Positions 37,474 to 46,525 are shown, counted from the stretch's first letter. The stretch is 64,000 nucleotides of DNA from Fimbriimonadaceae bacterium (GCA_020847855.1 JADLBH010000029.1:1-64000); one strand, 5' to 3'. The notes: generated by a model not told the origin, from the letters alone. A program made the numbers and translations.

Positions 37474-38711
37474 TTGCCCGCCCCCTCCGCCCAGCGAGCA
37501 GTGAGCAGCGTGTACCCTTTCGACTCGGGAAGCTTCGTTGTTTCCACATAGAACGGCCGCGAGGCCGTTTTGCCGGTGAGCGTCGCTCTTCCTGCCTTTT
37601 TCAGGGCCAAGGCGAAGATCTCAGCTGCGCCTTCGGTGGTCTGGTCCACGATGAGGCGAAACGGTGGCCGCTCTGTCCCGGCCCCGACGGTCAAGGGCCT
37701 GGGAGTGCCGGCCATCCCCGCAGCGAGGACTCCGTACTGCCCGGTCGGGGCGGCGGCGGAGAGCGCAGGCACGATCTCCCGCGGATCGCCGATGCCGCTC
37801 TGCCGAAGGTCAATCACAGTCGCACCGGCATCCAGGGCGGCTCGAAGGGCGTCCGCCGCCCCGCTGACGAACTGTAAGCGGACGGATCCATCCGGAGCCT
37901 TGTGGATTGCCGGGCGCGGGGTCTTGGCGGTGACGACCTGGAAGTCCAACTGTTTCCCGGTTCGGACAATGCTCAGTTCGTGGCGCTTTCCCAAGCCCGT
38001 GGTCAGGACGTCCCTGGCTTTGACGGCGAGCTTGGCGTCATCGGCGCGCTTTTGGAACTCCTTGCGCGACTCGGTGACCTCTTCGGTGCTGGCCTTGCCT
38101 TGTGCCGCTCGTTCTCGGACTGCCCGGATCGCCTTGATGTCCTCGTAAGACAGGACCCACTTTCCGTCGAGCTTGATGACCCGGTCGCCAGCGCGGATGC
38201 CTGCCGCCTCCGCGGGAGATCCAGGAAAGACCGTGGTGACGATGAGATCGGGAAGCATGAGGAGCGGGTCGGCCTTGCGCAGGTTCTCGCGGGCGTCCTC
38301 CAGGGTCTTCGCGTCATAGCGAAGCGTGGTCTCGATACCGATCCCCTCGACGGTGCCGTGCAGTGCGTCCTCATGGGCTCGAAAGGCTTCGGCATCGAGG
38401 AACCTCGACTCCGGCTCGAGGAGACCGTTCACCATCCCCCGGATCGCACCGTTCGCGAGGGCCGTCTCATCGTTGACTGGGTCAACGTACTCGCGCTCGA
38501 GCAGGAGGGTGAGTTGGAAGAAGAACTCCGCCTCGCCGACCGGCCGCACGTCGTCCTTGGCGGCGATGATCGAGCGAACGCCCAGGTTCTGAAGGGTGCT
38601 GATGCTCCTGCCCACATCTTGGCGCGTCCTTGCCTCGTTCCCGGCCACGAACGCTGCCACGACCGCGAGGAGGCCGAGAATAGGAACGACGTTTCGGCGA
38701 GGGTTGTTCAA
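37470..38711 (-). CDS. S41-like PDZ protein with lost catalytic dyad
   Basis: A 413-residue paralogue of the following CtpA gene: N-terminal hydrophobic anchor, PDZ domain (about 115-200, VFPGSPAEAAGIRAGDRV) and an S41-like fold ending in EIFALALKKAGRATLTG. At the positions of the catalytic serine and lysine it has Gly361 and Pro386, so it should be proteolytically dead. It may serve as a substrate adaptor or regulator of the active copy, with which it is translationally coupled. This is inference from the gene order and the substitutions. Confidence 0.85.
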   Translation of the reverse strand: MNNPRRNVVPILGLLAVVAAFVAGNEARTRQDVGRSISTLQNLGVRSIIAAKDDVRPVGEAEFFFQLTLLLEREYVDPVNDETALANGAIRGMVNGLLEPESRFLDAEAFRAHEDALHGTVEGIGIETTLRYDAKTLEDARENLRKADPLLMLPDLIVTTVFPGSPAEAAGIRAGDRVIKLDGKWVLSYEDIKAIRAVRERAAQGKASTEEVTESRKEFQKRADDAKLAVKARDVLTTGLGKRHELSIVRTGKQLDFQVVTAKTPRPAIHKAPDGSVRLQFVSGAADALRAALDAGATVIDLRQSGIGDPREIVPALSAAAPTGQYGVLAAGMAGTPRPLTVGAGTERPPFRLIVDQTTEGAAEIFALALKKAGRATLTGKTASRPFYVETTKLPESKGYTLLTARWAEGAGK

Positions 38712-38733
38712 TTCATTGCACCAAAGCCCAGGG

Positions 38734-39186
38734 TCAGGCCAACGCGCCTGGCCCCTCTAGTTTTCGGCGTCTGCGAGCATGCCGGTCACTGACATCTTCA
38801 CTAGTCCGTAGGAACACGTCCACGATCTCGAGCGCCAGATCCTCTGCGATCAGCCTAGCCCCGAGGCACAGCACGTTCGCCCCGTTGTGCTCGCGGGCAA
38901 GTCTTGCAGACTCCGTATTCCAACAAACGGCTCCGCGGACGCTAGGGTTCCTGTTTGCTGCGATACAGACTCCAATCCCGCTGCCGCAAACCAGGATCCC
39001 GGTCTCGGCGCGGCCCGAGGCGATCTCCTCCGCGACGAGGAATGCTGCGTCGGGATAGTCGTAGGGCGACTCGTCCGGCGCGCCGAGCTCCAAGGTTTCC
39101 ATCCCCTGGCCCGCCAAGTGGGCGACGATCGCCTTTCGGAGGTGGAAGCCCGCGTGATCGGAGCCGAGGACGATGAGTTCTGGCAC
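38734..39186 (-). CDS. rpiB: ribose-5-phosphate isomerase B
   Basis: A 150-residue RpiB/LacAB-family sugar phosphate isomerase interconverting ribose 5-phosphate and ribulose 5-phosphate. Key features are GSDHAGFHLR near the start, YDYPDAA, and the GTGIG-type anion loop as CGSGIGVCIAANR. The cysteine of CGSG fits the RpiB active-site base. It starts 2 nt after the stop of the HEAT protein gene and is likely cotranscribed with it. Confidence 0.93.
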   Translation of the reverse strand: MPELIVLGSDHAGFHLRKAIVAHLAGQGMETLELGAPDESPYDYPDAAFLVAEEIASGRAETGILVCGSGIGVCIAANRNPSVRGAVCWNTESARLAREHNGANVLCLGARLIAEDLALEIVDVFLRTSEDVSDRHARRRRKLEGPGALA

Positions 39187-39188
39187 GG

Positions 39189-39743
39189 CTAGAACCCCTT
39201 CGCCCTTGCGAGGTCGGTGTATGCGGCGCGGACCATCGGGTCTGGGTCGTCCTTTGCGTTCGCCACCTCCTCGGGCTTGACCGGGCCCGGCTGGGCGGCA
39301 AAGGCCCGGAGGGCGAGACTGCGGACCAACGGCATGGGGTCGGTGACGGCAAGGCGCAGGGCGGGCCGGTCGGCATCGGTCTTTCGCGCGGCGATCTTGG
39401 CGAGCAATTGAACCCGGACGACGGGGGACTCGTCCCGCACCCCGTTGTGCGCATCGCGAAGGATGCCGTTGTCCTCAGCGTCCAAGAGCTTCGAAAGGCA
39501 CTCGACCCTCACGGCCTCGCTCGGGTCGTTCAATGCCGAGTACTGGAGCCTACGGGCCACGAGACCGACCTTCGGGTCCAGGAGTCGGGCGGTCTCTAGG
39601 CGAACGGAAGGGTCGGGCTCCTCGGCCAAGGAGGTGGCGAGAAGGATCTGTGAAGGCTGCCCCTTCATCTGACCCAGGGCGAGCACTCCGGAGAGCCGGG
39701 TGCTCCAGCTTCGAACCCCTATCTGGCTCACGACCGCCGCCAT
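39189..39743 (-). CDS. HEAT-repeat protein, C-terminal piece of a gene split by TGA
   Basis: A 184-residue all-helical protein of HEAT-like repeats (PSVRLETARLL, EAVRVECLSKLL, SPVVRVQLLAKIA, PLVRSLALRAFA, PMVRAAYTDLA). The reading frame stays open upstream for 21 more codons to a TGA at 39807-39809, which is the stop of the previous gene in the same frame. The interrupted linker (APFDHGRKFVLDAYRGRFAE) looks like ordinary protein, and both sides carry HEAT repeats, so the two frames probably derive from one gene of about 811 codons. If made separately, ATG at 39743 is the only common start. Confidence 0.65.
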   Translation of the reverse strand: MAAVVSQIGVRSWSTRLSGVLALGQMKGQPSQILLATSLAEEPDPSVRLETARLLDPKVGLVARRLQYSALNDPSEAVRVECLSKLLDAEDNGILRDAHNGVRDESPVVRVQLLAKIAARKTDADRPALRLAVTDPMPLVRSLALRAFAAQPGPVKPEEVANAKDDPDPMVRAAYTDLARAKGF

Positions 39744-39806
39744 GCTTTCTGCGAATCTGCCGCGGTATGCATCGAGAACGAACTTCCGACCGTGGTCGAA
39801 CGGTGC

Positions 39807-41624
39807 TCATTCTAGCGACTCGAAGAGGACGGCCTGAGACTCGGGATCGGTGCGCCCGGCAAGGGCTTGGATCGCGAGAAAGCTCGTGGACGCGAGTGCG
39901 CTCTTGGCCTGCTCGTTCAGTGCGAGCAGGAACCCCGGCACCTGAGCGCGGCCGATGGCCGCGAGGGCGTTGAGCTTCATATCCGTCGCAGGGGATTCCA
40001 GGGCAGCCGTGATCAACGCCGTGTCCGATGCGCTGACGGGCGCATGGATTCCAGCGAGGGCCACCAACCGGGAATCGGCGGAGAGACGGGGAAGGGGCGG
40101 GGTCGGCTCTCCCTGTGCGGCCACGGGCGAGGTGACGCCCAGGATGCCAGGGCCAGGATCGTCGCGCTCAAACATCCACGAGTCGGCTGCGGCCCCGATT
40201 CTCACCTCCACAATGTCCTCGAGTCCGAGGGGCGCCCCCACGAGCTTGACCTCGTGCCATTCCGAGTCCGCAGCGATGAGCGGTGCCATTGCCGCTCGAT
40301 CCGGGCCCGCCTCGCCTGGAACTCGATCCAACCCGGCGATCAAGGTTTCTGCCTTCTTCCCCGTGCTGGAGAGAGCGGTCGCATACCAGGCCTCCGTGCC
40401 CGAAGCCTTGACCGAGAACGACACAGCCGGAGAAGACGAGACCAGGAAGGTCGCATAGCCACGGCATTGGCGGCTCTGGCGCTCGATCACGAAAGTTCCT
40501 TCCTCGTCCCCGATTTTCACGTCGTGGAGGCCCACCGCCCTCGGGCTCGGTTGTTTCGGGGGCAGCTCACTGCCAGGCACCGCGAGAGCTTGAGGATCGA
40601 AGCTCGACGGGTACTCCATGAGCACGGACGGGTCGGGAAGTCCAAAAACACCCTCGGACGCGACTTGTGCGCCCTTCTCGACGAGGAGATCGGCGTGTTC
40701 CAGCCTCACAGGTTGCAGCCCTGGTTGCCTCACGGTGCTGTCTCCCGTGTGCGCCATGCCTGTGAATCCCTCCGGGGTGGAGAGCCAGGCCCTCCAGGTC
40801 GGCCCGCCGTCCACGGTCGGTTCCGACGTGACCTCGGTGGCCGCGTCGAGGCTCTGTTTGGTCCGCCGCATGCCGACGTGCCTGCGGAAGGAGCCGTACA
40901 TCGTGGTAGCGAGCGCGTCATCGGGGGCGAGCCCGTCGAGGCCGAAGTAAGGGATCAAGGTCACCGGCGTGTGGCCGATGTCGAAGTCCCTCGCGGTGCC
41001 GGAGAGACCGGCGTGAATGACGAACGCTCCCGTATAGGGCCCGTGGTAGGCGCCATCGTCGGTCGGGAACGCGGCCCCGTTGATCTTGGCGGCAAGGTCT
41101 GGCACGATCTCTTCGAGGGTGAGGGCAGTCCCGATCGGCCCCTTCGTGAGGAACCTCGGGTCGTCGTCGGTGACGACTTCGAACCGGGTGTCCACCGTCC
41201 CTTCGCTCGAGCCGTCAATCATCGCCTTGAGGAGGGCAAGGGAGCGAAACACGGTGTCGAGCGCGGGCCTCTCGATAAAGCCCCGACGCTGGGAGACGAT
41301 GCCGTCCTTTCCTAGGTCCAGGATGAAGACCCTGGTCGGGACGATCACCTTGATGTGGATCGGCCGCCTCCCAGGGGCGGCCTTGGCGGCGTTCCACCGG
41401 GCTTTGATATCGCCCCAGCCACCGTCCTGCACGTACTTCCGACCGAGCTTGCCGTCCGCAGTGACCTCGTACTTGAACCCGCCACTCTCGATGTGGGCCG
41501 TCCACGGCCCGCACGGGCCTGGTGCGCTTGGAAACACCAACGGCGCCGCCCGCCCTGCGATGTCCACGGTCTCGACCGGGATGTCTTGCGGGCCGAGGAG
41601 CAGGCCGAGGAGGAGCGCGGTCAT
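39807..41624 (-). CDS. secreted protein with C-terminal HEAT-like repeats
   Basis: A 605-residue protein with a short N-terminal signal (MTALLLGLLLGPQ). The first 370 residues form an unrecognised domain with a conserved-looking GHTPVTLIPYFGLDGLAPDD stretch. A middle part resembles the NPCBM/Ig-like sugar-binding beta sandwich (GTFVIERQSRQCRGYATFLV). The C-terminal 100 residues are HEAT-like. It ends at an in-frame TGA beyond which the HEAT repeats continue in the next gene. The function is unknown. It starts 10 nt after mtnP stops, so it is probably in that operon. Confidence 0.68.
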   Translation of the reverse strand: MTALLLGLLLGPQDIPVETVDIAGRAAPLVFPSAPGPCGPWTAHIESGGFKYEVTADGKLGRKYVQDGGWGDIKARWNAAKAAPGRRPIHIKVIVPTRVFILDLGKDGIVSQRRGFIERPALDTVFRSLALLKAMIDGSSEGTVDTRFEVVTDDDPRFLTKGPIGTALTLEEIVPDLAAKINGAAFPTDDGAYHGPYTGAFVIHAGLSGTARDFDIGHTPVTLIPYFGLDGLAPDDALATTMYGSFRRHVGMRRTKQSLDAATEVTSEPTVDGGPTWRAWLSTPEGFTGMAHTGDSTVRQPGLQPVRLEHADLLVEKGAQVASEGVFGLPDPSVLMEYPSSFDPQALAVPGSELPPKQPSPRAVGLHDVKIGDEEGTFVIERQSRQCRGYATFLVSSSPAVSFSVKASGTEAWYATALSSTGKKAETLIAGLDRVPGEAGPDRAAMAPLIAADSEWHEVKLVGAPLGLEDIVEVRIGAAADSWMFERDDPGPGILGVTSPVAAQGEPTPPLPRLSADSRLVALAGIHAPVSASDTALITAALESPATDMKLNALAAIGRAQVPGFLLALNEQAKSALASTSFLAIQALAGRTDPESQAVLFESLE

Positions 41625-41634
41625 GCGTTAGACT

Positions 41635-42474
41635 TTACTCAAAGAGCCGGAGATCCTCCGCTGCCACGGCGTGGCCGTCCCCTCGCGTGAAGCGTAGGGA
41701 CTCCTTGTCCGCGAGCGGGGCCAGGTCGGTGGGCAGAGTACCGATCAAGTCGAGGATCACGGTGCGCGCCTTGGCGGAGTTCGCTTGGAACACCTCGAGC
41801 ACGTTGTGCGCGGTAACGGCCTCGACCCCTGCCACGACCCCGCAGTCGAAGTCGGTGACCAAGGAGATGTTCACGACACCCATCCCCAATTCGCGGCAAA
41901 GATAGGCCTCGGGATACTGGGTCATGTTGATCACTTGCCAACCCATCTGAGTGAACCAGGTGCTTTCCGCTTTCGTGGAGAACCGCGGGCCTTGGATCAC
42001 GACGACGGTACCGCCGTCGTGCGCCGTGATCCCTGCCCTTTGGATCGCCTCCACCGCGAGCCTGCGAAGCTCGGGATGGTAGGTCTCGGCAGGAGAGACG
42101 TGGGTGGTGACGGGTCCGTCGAAGAACGTGTCCTTGCGGCCGCTCGTCCGGTCCACGAACTGATCGGCGACCAGGAAATGGCCGGGCTCGATATCGCGCT
42201 GGAGGGATCCCACGGCGCAAGGGCTCACGACGACCTGCACGCCGAGCTTGTGCATCGCCCATACGTTCGCCCGATAGTTCACCATGTGAGGCGGCAACGT
42301 GTGCCGTCGGCCGTGCCGCGGGAGGAACGCCACTTTGCGACCATGGACCTGTGCGAGGAAGACGGAGTCGCTTGGTGGACCGTACGGAGTGTCCACTTTG
42401 GCCTCGCGGACATCCTCCAGAAGGCTGTACAAGCCGGATCCCCCGAATACCCCGATCTCGGCGGTCTGGCTCAT
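41635..42474 (-). CDS. mtnP: S-methyl-5'-thioadenosine phosphorylase
   Basis: A 279-residue member of nucleoside phosphorylase family 2. It cleaves methylthioadenosine to adenine and methylthioribose 1-phosphate in the methionine salvage pathway. Motifs include GVFGGSGLYSLL, the phosphate-binding PRHGRRHTLPPHMVNYRAN stretch, and QGPRFSTKAES with INMTQYPEAYLCRELG and the substrate-binding TDFDCG. The SD-type TDFD favours methylthioadenosine over inosine. The ATG overlaps the stop of the BtuF-like gene as ATGA. Confidence 0.94.
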   Translation of the reverse strand: MSQTAEIGVFGGSGLYSLLEDVREAKVDTPYGPPSDSVFLAQVHGRKVAFLPRHGRRHTLPPHMVNYRANVWAMHKLGVQVVVSPCAVGSLQRDIEPGHFLVADQFVDRTSGRKDTFFDGPVTTHVSPAETYHPELRRLAVEAIQRAGITAHDGGTVVVIQGPRFSTKAESTWFTQMGWQVINMTQYPEAYLCRELGMGVVNISLVTDFDCGVVAGVEAVTAHNVLEVFQANSAKARTVILDLIGTLPTDLAPLADKESLRFTRGDGHAVAAEDLRLFE

Positions 42475-43322
42475 CGCGCCTTCACCTTGGCCTCGCGAAG
42501 CCGGATGGACATGGGCTCGATCAACGTCTCGATGCGGGTGCTGACCCTCAAGAGCGTCTTGTCGTCCACCTCGTACACCTGCTTTGCCTTCACTGCGGGC
42601 AAGCTAGCCAGTTGGGGGTTGCCGAGGAGCTTGAGGCCAGAGCCGTTGGGGGTGAAGACAACGTCGGGAGCCAGTTTGAGCAACTGTTCTGGGGACGTTT
42701 GGACGAACGTCGTTCCTTCCGGACCGACCGGATCGCCGCCGGCAGAGCGAACGACGTCCGCGATGAAGCTCTCCTTGCCCGCGGCATAGAGGCTCCCGTC
42801 GGCCATGAGCACGGCGACCTGTGGCCGGGGCTCCTGGGCCTGGGACATGGCATTGACCCTGGCGGAGAGGATTTTGTCGGCGAGGTTCGACGCGTTGCTC
42901 TCCGCTGCGGTCGCCTTGCCGATCTCATAGAGAAAGTTGACGAGGCCCTCCACCGTGTTCGCCTTCAGCTCGAGCGTCTTGAGCCCGAGCGACTTTAGTT
43001 TCTCGATCTCGGCGGGGGAGTAGAGCGTCGCGTCATAGACGACGAGGTCGGGTTGGAGGGCGACGATCTTCTCATAGTTGGGAGTCGTGCCGTTGACGAC
43101 GATGGCGGCGGAGCCGATCCCATAGTTGACGTCGCACGATGCGGTCCGGCCGCGGATGAGGCTGACCATTCCGACCTTGAAGAGGATGTCGGTAACACCG
43201 GGTGCGAGGCTGACTACGGAGTTGACCGTGCCTTCGCGCTTCTTTCCGCCGACGATCTCCTGTTGCTGGCATCCCGCGATCGCGAGCACCGCGAGGAGGA
43301 GTGGGACGAAGGCGCGTCTCAT
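42471..43322 (-). CDS. BtuF-like ABC substrate-binding lipoprotein
   Basis: A 283-residue lipoprotein of the FecB/BtuF class III binding-protein family. The signal peptide ends in the lipobox AIAGC. The two-lobe fold is marked by VVSLAPGVTDILFKVG, LQPDLVVYDATLY and LAPDVVFTPNGS. Ligand could be cobalamin, heme or a siderophore; no permease or ATPase is adjacent. Repeated cysteine is only the lipid anchor plus one other. CACAAT lies 6 nt before the ATG. It is followed directly by mtnP. Confidence 0.82.
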   Translation of the reverse strand: MRRAFVPLLLAVLAIAGCQQQEIVGGKKREGTVNSVVSLAPGVTDILFKVGMVSLIRGRTASCDVNYGIGSAAIVVNGTTPNYEKIVALQPDLVVYDATLYSPAEIEKLKSLGLKTLELKANTVEGLVNFLYEIGKATAAESNASNLADKILSARVNAMSQAQEPRPQVAVLMADGSLYAAGKESFIADVVRSAGGDPVGPEGTTFVQTSPEQLLKLAPDVVFTPNGSGLKLLGNPQLASLPAVKAKQVYEVDDKTLLRVSTRIETLIEPMSIRLREAKVKAR

Positions 43323-43384
43323 GGCTGGATTGTGCCTTAGGGAACCCTGGCCGCGTCGGGAACACCCAGTGCGCGGCGAATGGG

Positions 43385-43460
43385 TGGCAGGGGCGACAGG
43401 ATTCGAACCCGCGACCTGCGGTTTTGGAGACCGCTGCTCTACCAGCTGAGCTACACCCCT
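43385..43460 (-). tRNA. tRNA-Trp (anticodon CCA)
   Basis: On the minus strand acceptor AGGGGTG pairs with CGCCCCT, D-arm GCTC/GAGC, anticodon stem GCGGT/ACCGC around loop CTCCAAA, T-arm with GGTTCGAATCC. The anticodon (43425-43427 on the plus strand as TGG) is CCA. The discriminator is G and a 3' CCA is encoded. Confidence 0.97.
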
Positions 43461-43499
43461 AGGCGGTGAGATTGTAGCACGAGGGCGGTGGCGTTCTTG

Positions 43500-44237
43500 C
43501 TAACGGGTGGACCGTAGGGTCTTAGCGACCTGGATCAACTCTTGCTCAGTCCGGTCTGCGGTGACCAGAAGCAGATAGCCCGAGTCTTGCCATGCGATCG
43601 CGGCCCGGCCATTGATCGCGCCAGAGCAGAAACCGTTGCCGATCGTGCGGTTCACACCCTCGACCTCGCTCGCACCCGAGAGGACGAAGAGAACGACCTG
43701 GCCCTCACCGTCGTGCATGGTGAGCCGCGCCGCCCTGCGCCCGCCAACGTTGCCCACGGCGAGGTCAATGACCCGCGCTTCGAGCTCGTCAATCCGGTTC
43801 GGGGCGATGCCTACGGCTTGTCGGACGTTCTCCGCGGCGGTGGACGGCGCCTGCGACCCCATGGGTGTAAGGCCTGTGTAGAGCCCGGCGATGTTCGAGC
43901 TCGGGACAGTGCCCGCCCCATGGATCCGGTTGATTCCGGCGGCGGAGAGGAGCGCGACTAGAAAGATCGCACATAGGCCCCATGCATATTTCGAGACGAA
44001 CCGCTCGGTCTTGGAGACCCGGTCGAGCTCGTCGAGTCGGCGGACACACGACTTCCAGAGCTCGGGGTCGGGGTTGCTGGCACACTTGCAGGCCAAGGCC
44101 TCTCGGACTTGGGTCGCACGTTGGAACTCGGCGGCCGCGGCAGGATCGTTGTGCTTGAGCGCCTCCGCCTTGGTGAGTTCCTCGCCCGACAGGTTGCCGT
44201 CGGCGAGCGCGTTCATGAGTTCGGTCGTATCGTTCAT
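43500..44237 (-). CDS. anti-sigma factor, single-pass membrane protein
   Basis: A 245-residue protein paired with the ECF sigma gene directly upstream. The N-terminal 85 residues are cytoplasmic and helical with an HxxxCxxC-like stretch (ALACKCASN), a single membrane helix follows (YAWGLCAIFLVALLSAAGI), and the rest is an extracytoplasmic domain. The arrangement fits an anti-sigma factor that holds the sigma factor at the membrane. The zinc-binding motif is not canonical. Its ATG overlaps the sigma stop as ATGA, typical of sigma/anti-sigma pairs. Confidence 0.78.
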   Translation of the reverse strand: MNDTTELMNALADGNLSGEELTKAEALKHNDPAAAAEFQRATQVREALACKCASNPDPELWKSCVRRLDELDRVSKTERFVSKYAWGLCAIFLVALLSAAGINRIHGAGTVPSSNIAGLYTGLTPMGSQAPSTAAENVRQAVGIAPNRIDELEARVIDLAVGNVGGRRAARLTMHDGEGQVVLFVLSGASEVEGVNRTIGNGFCSGAINGRAAIAWQDSGYLLLVTADRTEQELIQVAKTLRSTR

Positions 44238-44788
44238 TTTCCTAGGTAGCCCTCCTCTCGGGCATAGGTCTCCAACTGCTTTCGCAAGAGCGTTCGTCCC
44301 CGCGCGATCCTTGATCTCACGGTTCCCACCGGCGCGCCGGTGGCTTCGGCGATCTCCTCATAGGTGAGCCCCTCGATGTCGCACAGGATCACAGCCATGC
44401 GGAACACCTCGGGCACCTGGGCGAGGGCTTCCTCGACCTCGGCCCCCAACATGCCGTCAAAGAGAGCCCTGTCCGGCACCGATTCTTCCGGCGCGGCGGG
44501 CTCCCAAGTTCCGTCTTCGTCGAGCGAGACGGCCGTGCCCTCTCGGGCGCGTTTCCGGTACTGGTTGATGTAGAGGTTCGTGGTGATCCGGAGGATCCAC
44601 GCCTTGAAGTTGCGTCCGTCGAAGCGGTCGAAAGCCTCGTAGGCCCGAACGATCGCCTCTTGCGCCAGGTCGCTCGCCTCTTCCGGATCACGGGTGAGGC
44701 GAAGCGCAGTACCGTAGACCGATGCGAAAACGCCTTCGGCCATCCGCTCAAATCGCTCGCGCTGCGGATTGCCGCGACGAGACAGCAT
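44234..44788 (-). CDS. ECF-family RNA polymerase sigma factor
   Basis: A 184-residue sigma-70 factor of the extracytoplasmic-function group. Region 2 reads YGTALRLTRDPEEASDLAQE and FKAWILRITTNLYINQYRKR; region 4 reads LCDIEGLTYEEIAEATGAPVG and TVRSRIARGRTLLR. It would direct polymerase to a regulon set by the anti-sigma partner that overlaps its stop. TACGAT (44796-44801) lies 7 nt before the ATG, suggesting a leaderless message. Confidence 0.93.
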   Translation of the reverse strand: MLSRRGNPQRERFERMAEGVFASVYGTALRLTRDPEEASDLAQEAIVRAYEAFDRFDGRNFKAWILRITTNLYINQYRKRAREGTAVSLDEDGTWEPAAPEESVPDRALFDGMLGAEVEEALAQVPEVFRMAVILCDIEGLTYEEIAEATGAPVGTVRSRIARGRTLLRKQLETYAREEGYLGK

Positions 44789-44881
44789 TGCTCGGATCGT
44801 ACCATTCTCGCTACTCCCAACACACTTCGGCCCGCCATGGTTCCCGGTTCGAGAAACCTGGCACGAATACCGGTGCGTCGG

Positions 44882-45469
44882 TCAGTCCTTCAGGGCGGCG
44901 GCGAGCCGAAGCAAGGAGCGGAGGCTCTCGTCCAAGAGCGCGGCAAGGGCGTCCACGGTGGGCCTTCCGTCTTGGTCCAAGATCTCGTGGGCGCCGCCGA
45001 TGCAGGCCTGCAGGGGGGAGACGATGCATCCGAGCTGCACGAGGATCGGCCGAAGGTGCCCGAGCGAACGGATCCCGCCCAGGCGACCTGGCGAGGCAGA
45101 GGCCAGGCCTACGGGAAGGCCGTCGAAGGCGGTCTCGCCCTCGGCATCCCTCACCCGGCTCACGTAGTCAATTGCGTTCTTGAGCACCCCAGGGACCCCG
45201 GCGTTGTACTCGGGCGTGACGATGAGCAACCCATCGGCGGCCCGCAAGGCGTCCGAGAGCTTGATCGCGTTCTCCGGCGGGCCGCCCTCCTTTTCCTCGT
45301 CGCCGTCATAGAGCGGGATGGGGTGATCCCTGAGCTCGAAGATCGTGGTACTCGCTCCGAGATCTCGTAACTGGGCAGCGCAGAAGCGGAGCAAGTGGCG
45401 GTTGTAGGAGCCTTCCCTGGTGCTTCCGGGAAGGCAGAGGATAGTGAGCGGGGCCGAAGGGGAGGTCAC
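44882..45469 (-). CDS. NADPH-dependent FMN reductase
   Basis: A 195-residue flavodoxin-fold protein. The FMN phosphate loop is CLPGSTREGSYNRHL near the start, the flavin-edge motif is TPEYNAGVPGVLKNAIDYVS, and GSARPGRLGG-type wording appears as SASPGRLGG. The family reduces FMN, azo dyes, quinones or chromate with NADPH. The start is GTG at 45469. It stands alone between the sigma factor and the ankyrin gene. Confidence 0.88.
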   Translation of the reverse strand: MTSPSAPLTILCLPGSTREGSYNRHLLRFCAAQLRDLGASTTIFELRDHPIPLYDGDEEKEGGPPENAIKLSDALRAADGLLIVTPEYNAGVPGVLKNAIDYVSRVRDAEGETAFDGLPVGLASASPGRLGGIRSLGHLRPILVQLGCIVSPLQACIGGAHEILDQDGRPTVDALAALLDESLRSLLRLAAALKD

Positions 45470-45568
45470 TGGTATCTATACGTGGGCGACATGGTTTCGT
45501 CGCAGAGGCCATTTCAAATCCTATGCTAGAAGGTCAGCTCAAGGTTCGCTTCCGTCGGGAGGGTCAGG

Positions 45569-46525
45569 CTACCCGCCCAGCGCTGCCGCCACCGTGCGGT
45601 TGCCCTTCTGCCGGGCCACGTCGAGCGGCGTGCGGCCGAGCTGGTCCTTGATGGTCGGGTCGGCGCCGGCGGCGAGCAGGATCTTGGCGACTTCGGCGTT
45701 CTTGGCCGAGTCGCGCAGGGCGGCGCAGTGCAGGGCGGTGTAGCCCCGGCAGTCGTAGCCGCCGTCCTTCGGTTGCAGGTCCGGGCCCTTCGCGTTCGGC
45801 TTCGCGCCCTTGCGCAGCATGTGCCGCACCAGCCCAGCCTCGCCCCAGTAGCAAAGGCGCTGGAAGGGGATCTTGGCGAACATGCTGTTCTTCGGGTACC
45901 CGTCGAAACCTGGCGACATCGGATCCCCGCCAGCATCCAGCAGCAGGGCGATGACGCGGCGGGTCAAGTTCACATCTCGAACCCTTTGGGAGAGCGAAGG
46001 AATCGGGCTGCTGAGGCGGCTGTAAAACGGGTAGGCGTGCACCATGCCGAAGGCGTAGTCGTTGTTGAACGTGACCGCAAGCCAGAGCGGCGCGGCGCCA
46101 TGCTTGCTGTAGGACTTCCTTGGACGGAAGTTGGGGTCGGCTCCTCGGCTCAAGAGAAAGCCGACAAGTTCGGGGTACGGGCGTACGACCGCGTGTGAAA
46201 GAGGTGTTGAGCCGTACTCCGTATGGTAGTTGACGTCGGCCCCATGCCCGATCAAGCACTTTGCCATCTCCACGCCGAGGGCGGGACGACCTGGAAACTC
46301 TCGCTGGGCTGGCAGTTGCGCAAGAGCTTCCGACATTTCTCGCCTTGCAGTAGCGCCATTGCCAATCCGTTTGACCCGCTCTTGCACGATAGACAGGTCG
46401 TTTCCCATTACGAGCTTGCTCAACCGCATGGTGGCAGATCCTCGCTGTGGGGTGTCTATCTGACCCAGCGCCACGAGCGAGCAAAGTGTAAGCGATGCCG
46501 CGGAACTCATCCGGCCCATTCTCAC
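45569..46525 (-). CDS. exported ankyrin-repeat protein
   Basis: A 318-residue protein with a signal-like N-terminus (SLTLCSLVALGQ) and at least five ankyrin repeats, for example CLIGHGADVNYHTEYGSTPL, LSRGADPNF, LLDAGGDPM, GYTALHCAALRDS and ILLAAGADPTIKDQLGRTPL. The start is a GTG at 46525 placed 6 nt after a perfect AGGAGG; ATGs at 46519 and 46510 are alternatives. The GTG shares a base with the stop of the preceding gene, so it is the last member of the module that begins at the TPP aptamer. Function unknown; likely periplasmic interactions. Confidence 0.82.
   Translation of the reverse strand: MRMGRMSSAASLTLCSLVALGQIDTPQRGSATMRLSKLVMGNDLSIVQERVKRIGNGATARREMSEALAQLPAQREFPGRPALGVEMAKCLIGHGADVNYHTEYGSTPLSHAVVRPYPELVGFLLSRGADPNFRPRKSYSKHGAAPLWLAVTFNNDYAFGMVHAYPFYSRLSSPIPSLSQRVRDVNLTRRVIALLLDAGGDPMSPGFDGYPKNSMFAKIPFQRLCYWGEAGLVRHMLRKGAKPNAKGPDLQPKDGGYDCRGYTALHCAALRDSAKNAEVAKILLAAGADPTIKDQLGRTPLDVARQKGNRTVAAALGG

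Noticed and set aside
39867..41315. 482-codon plus-strand frame opposite the secreted HEAT protein
   Set aside because: Arg-rich sequence without domains or a plausible RBS; the minus frame has a signal peptide and repeats.
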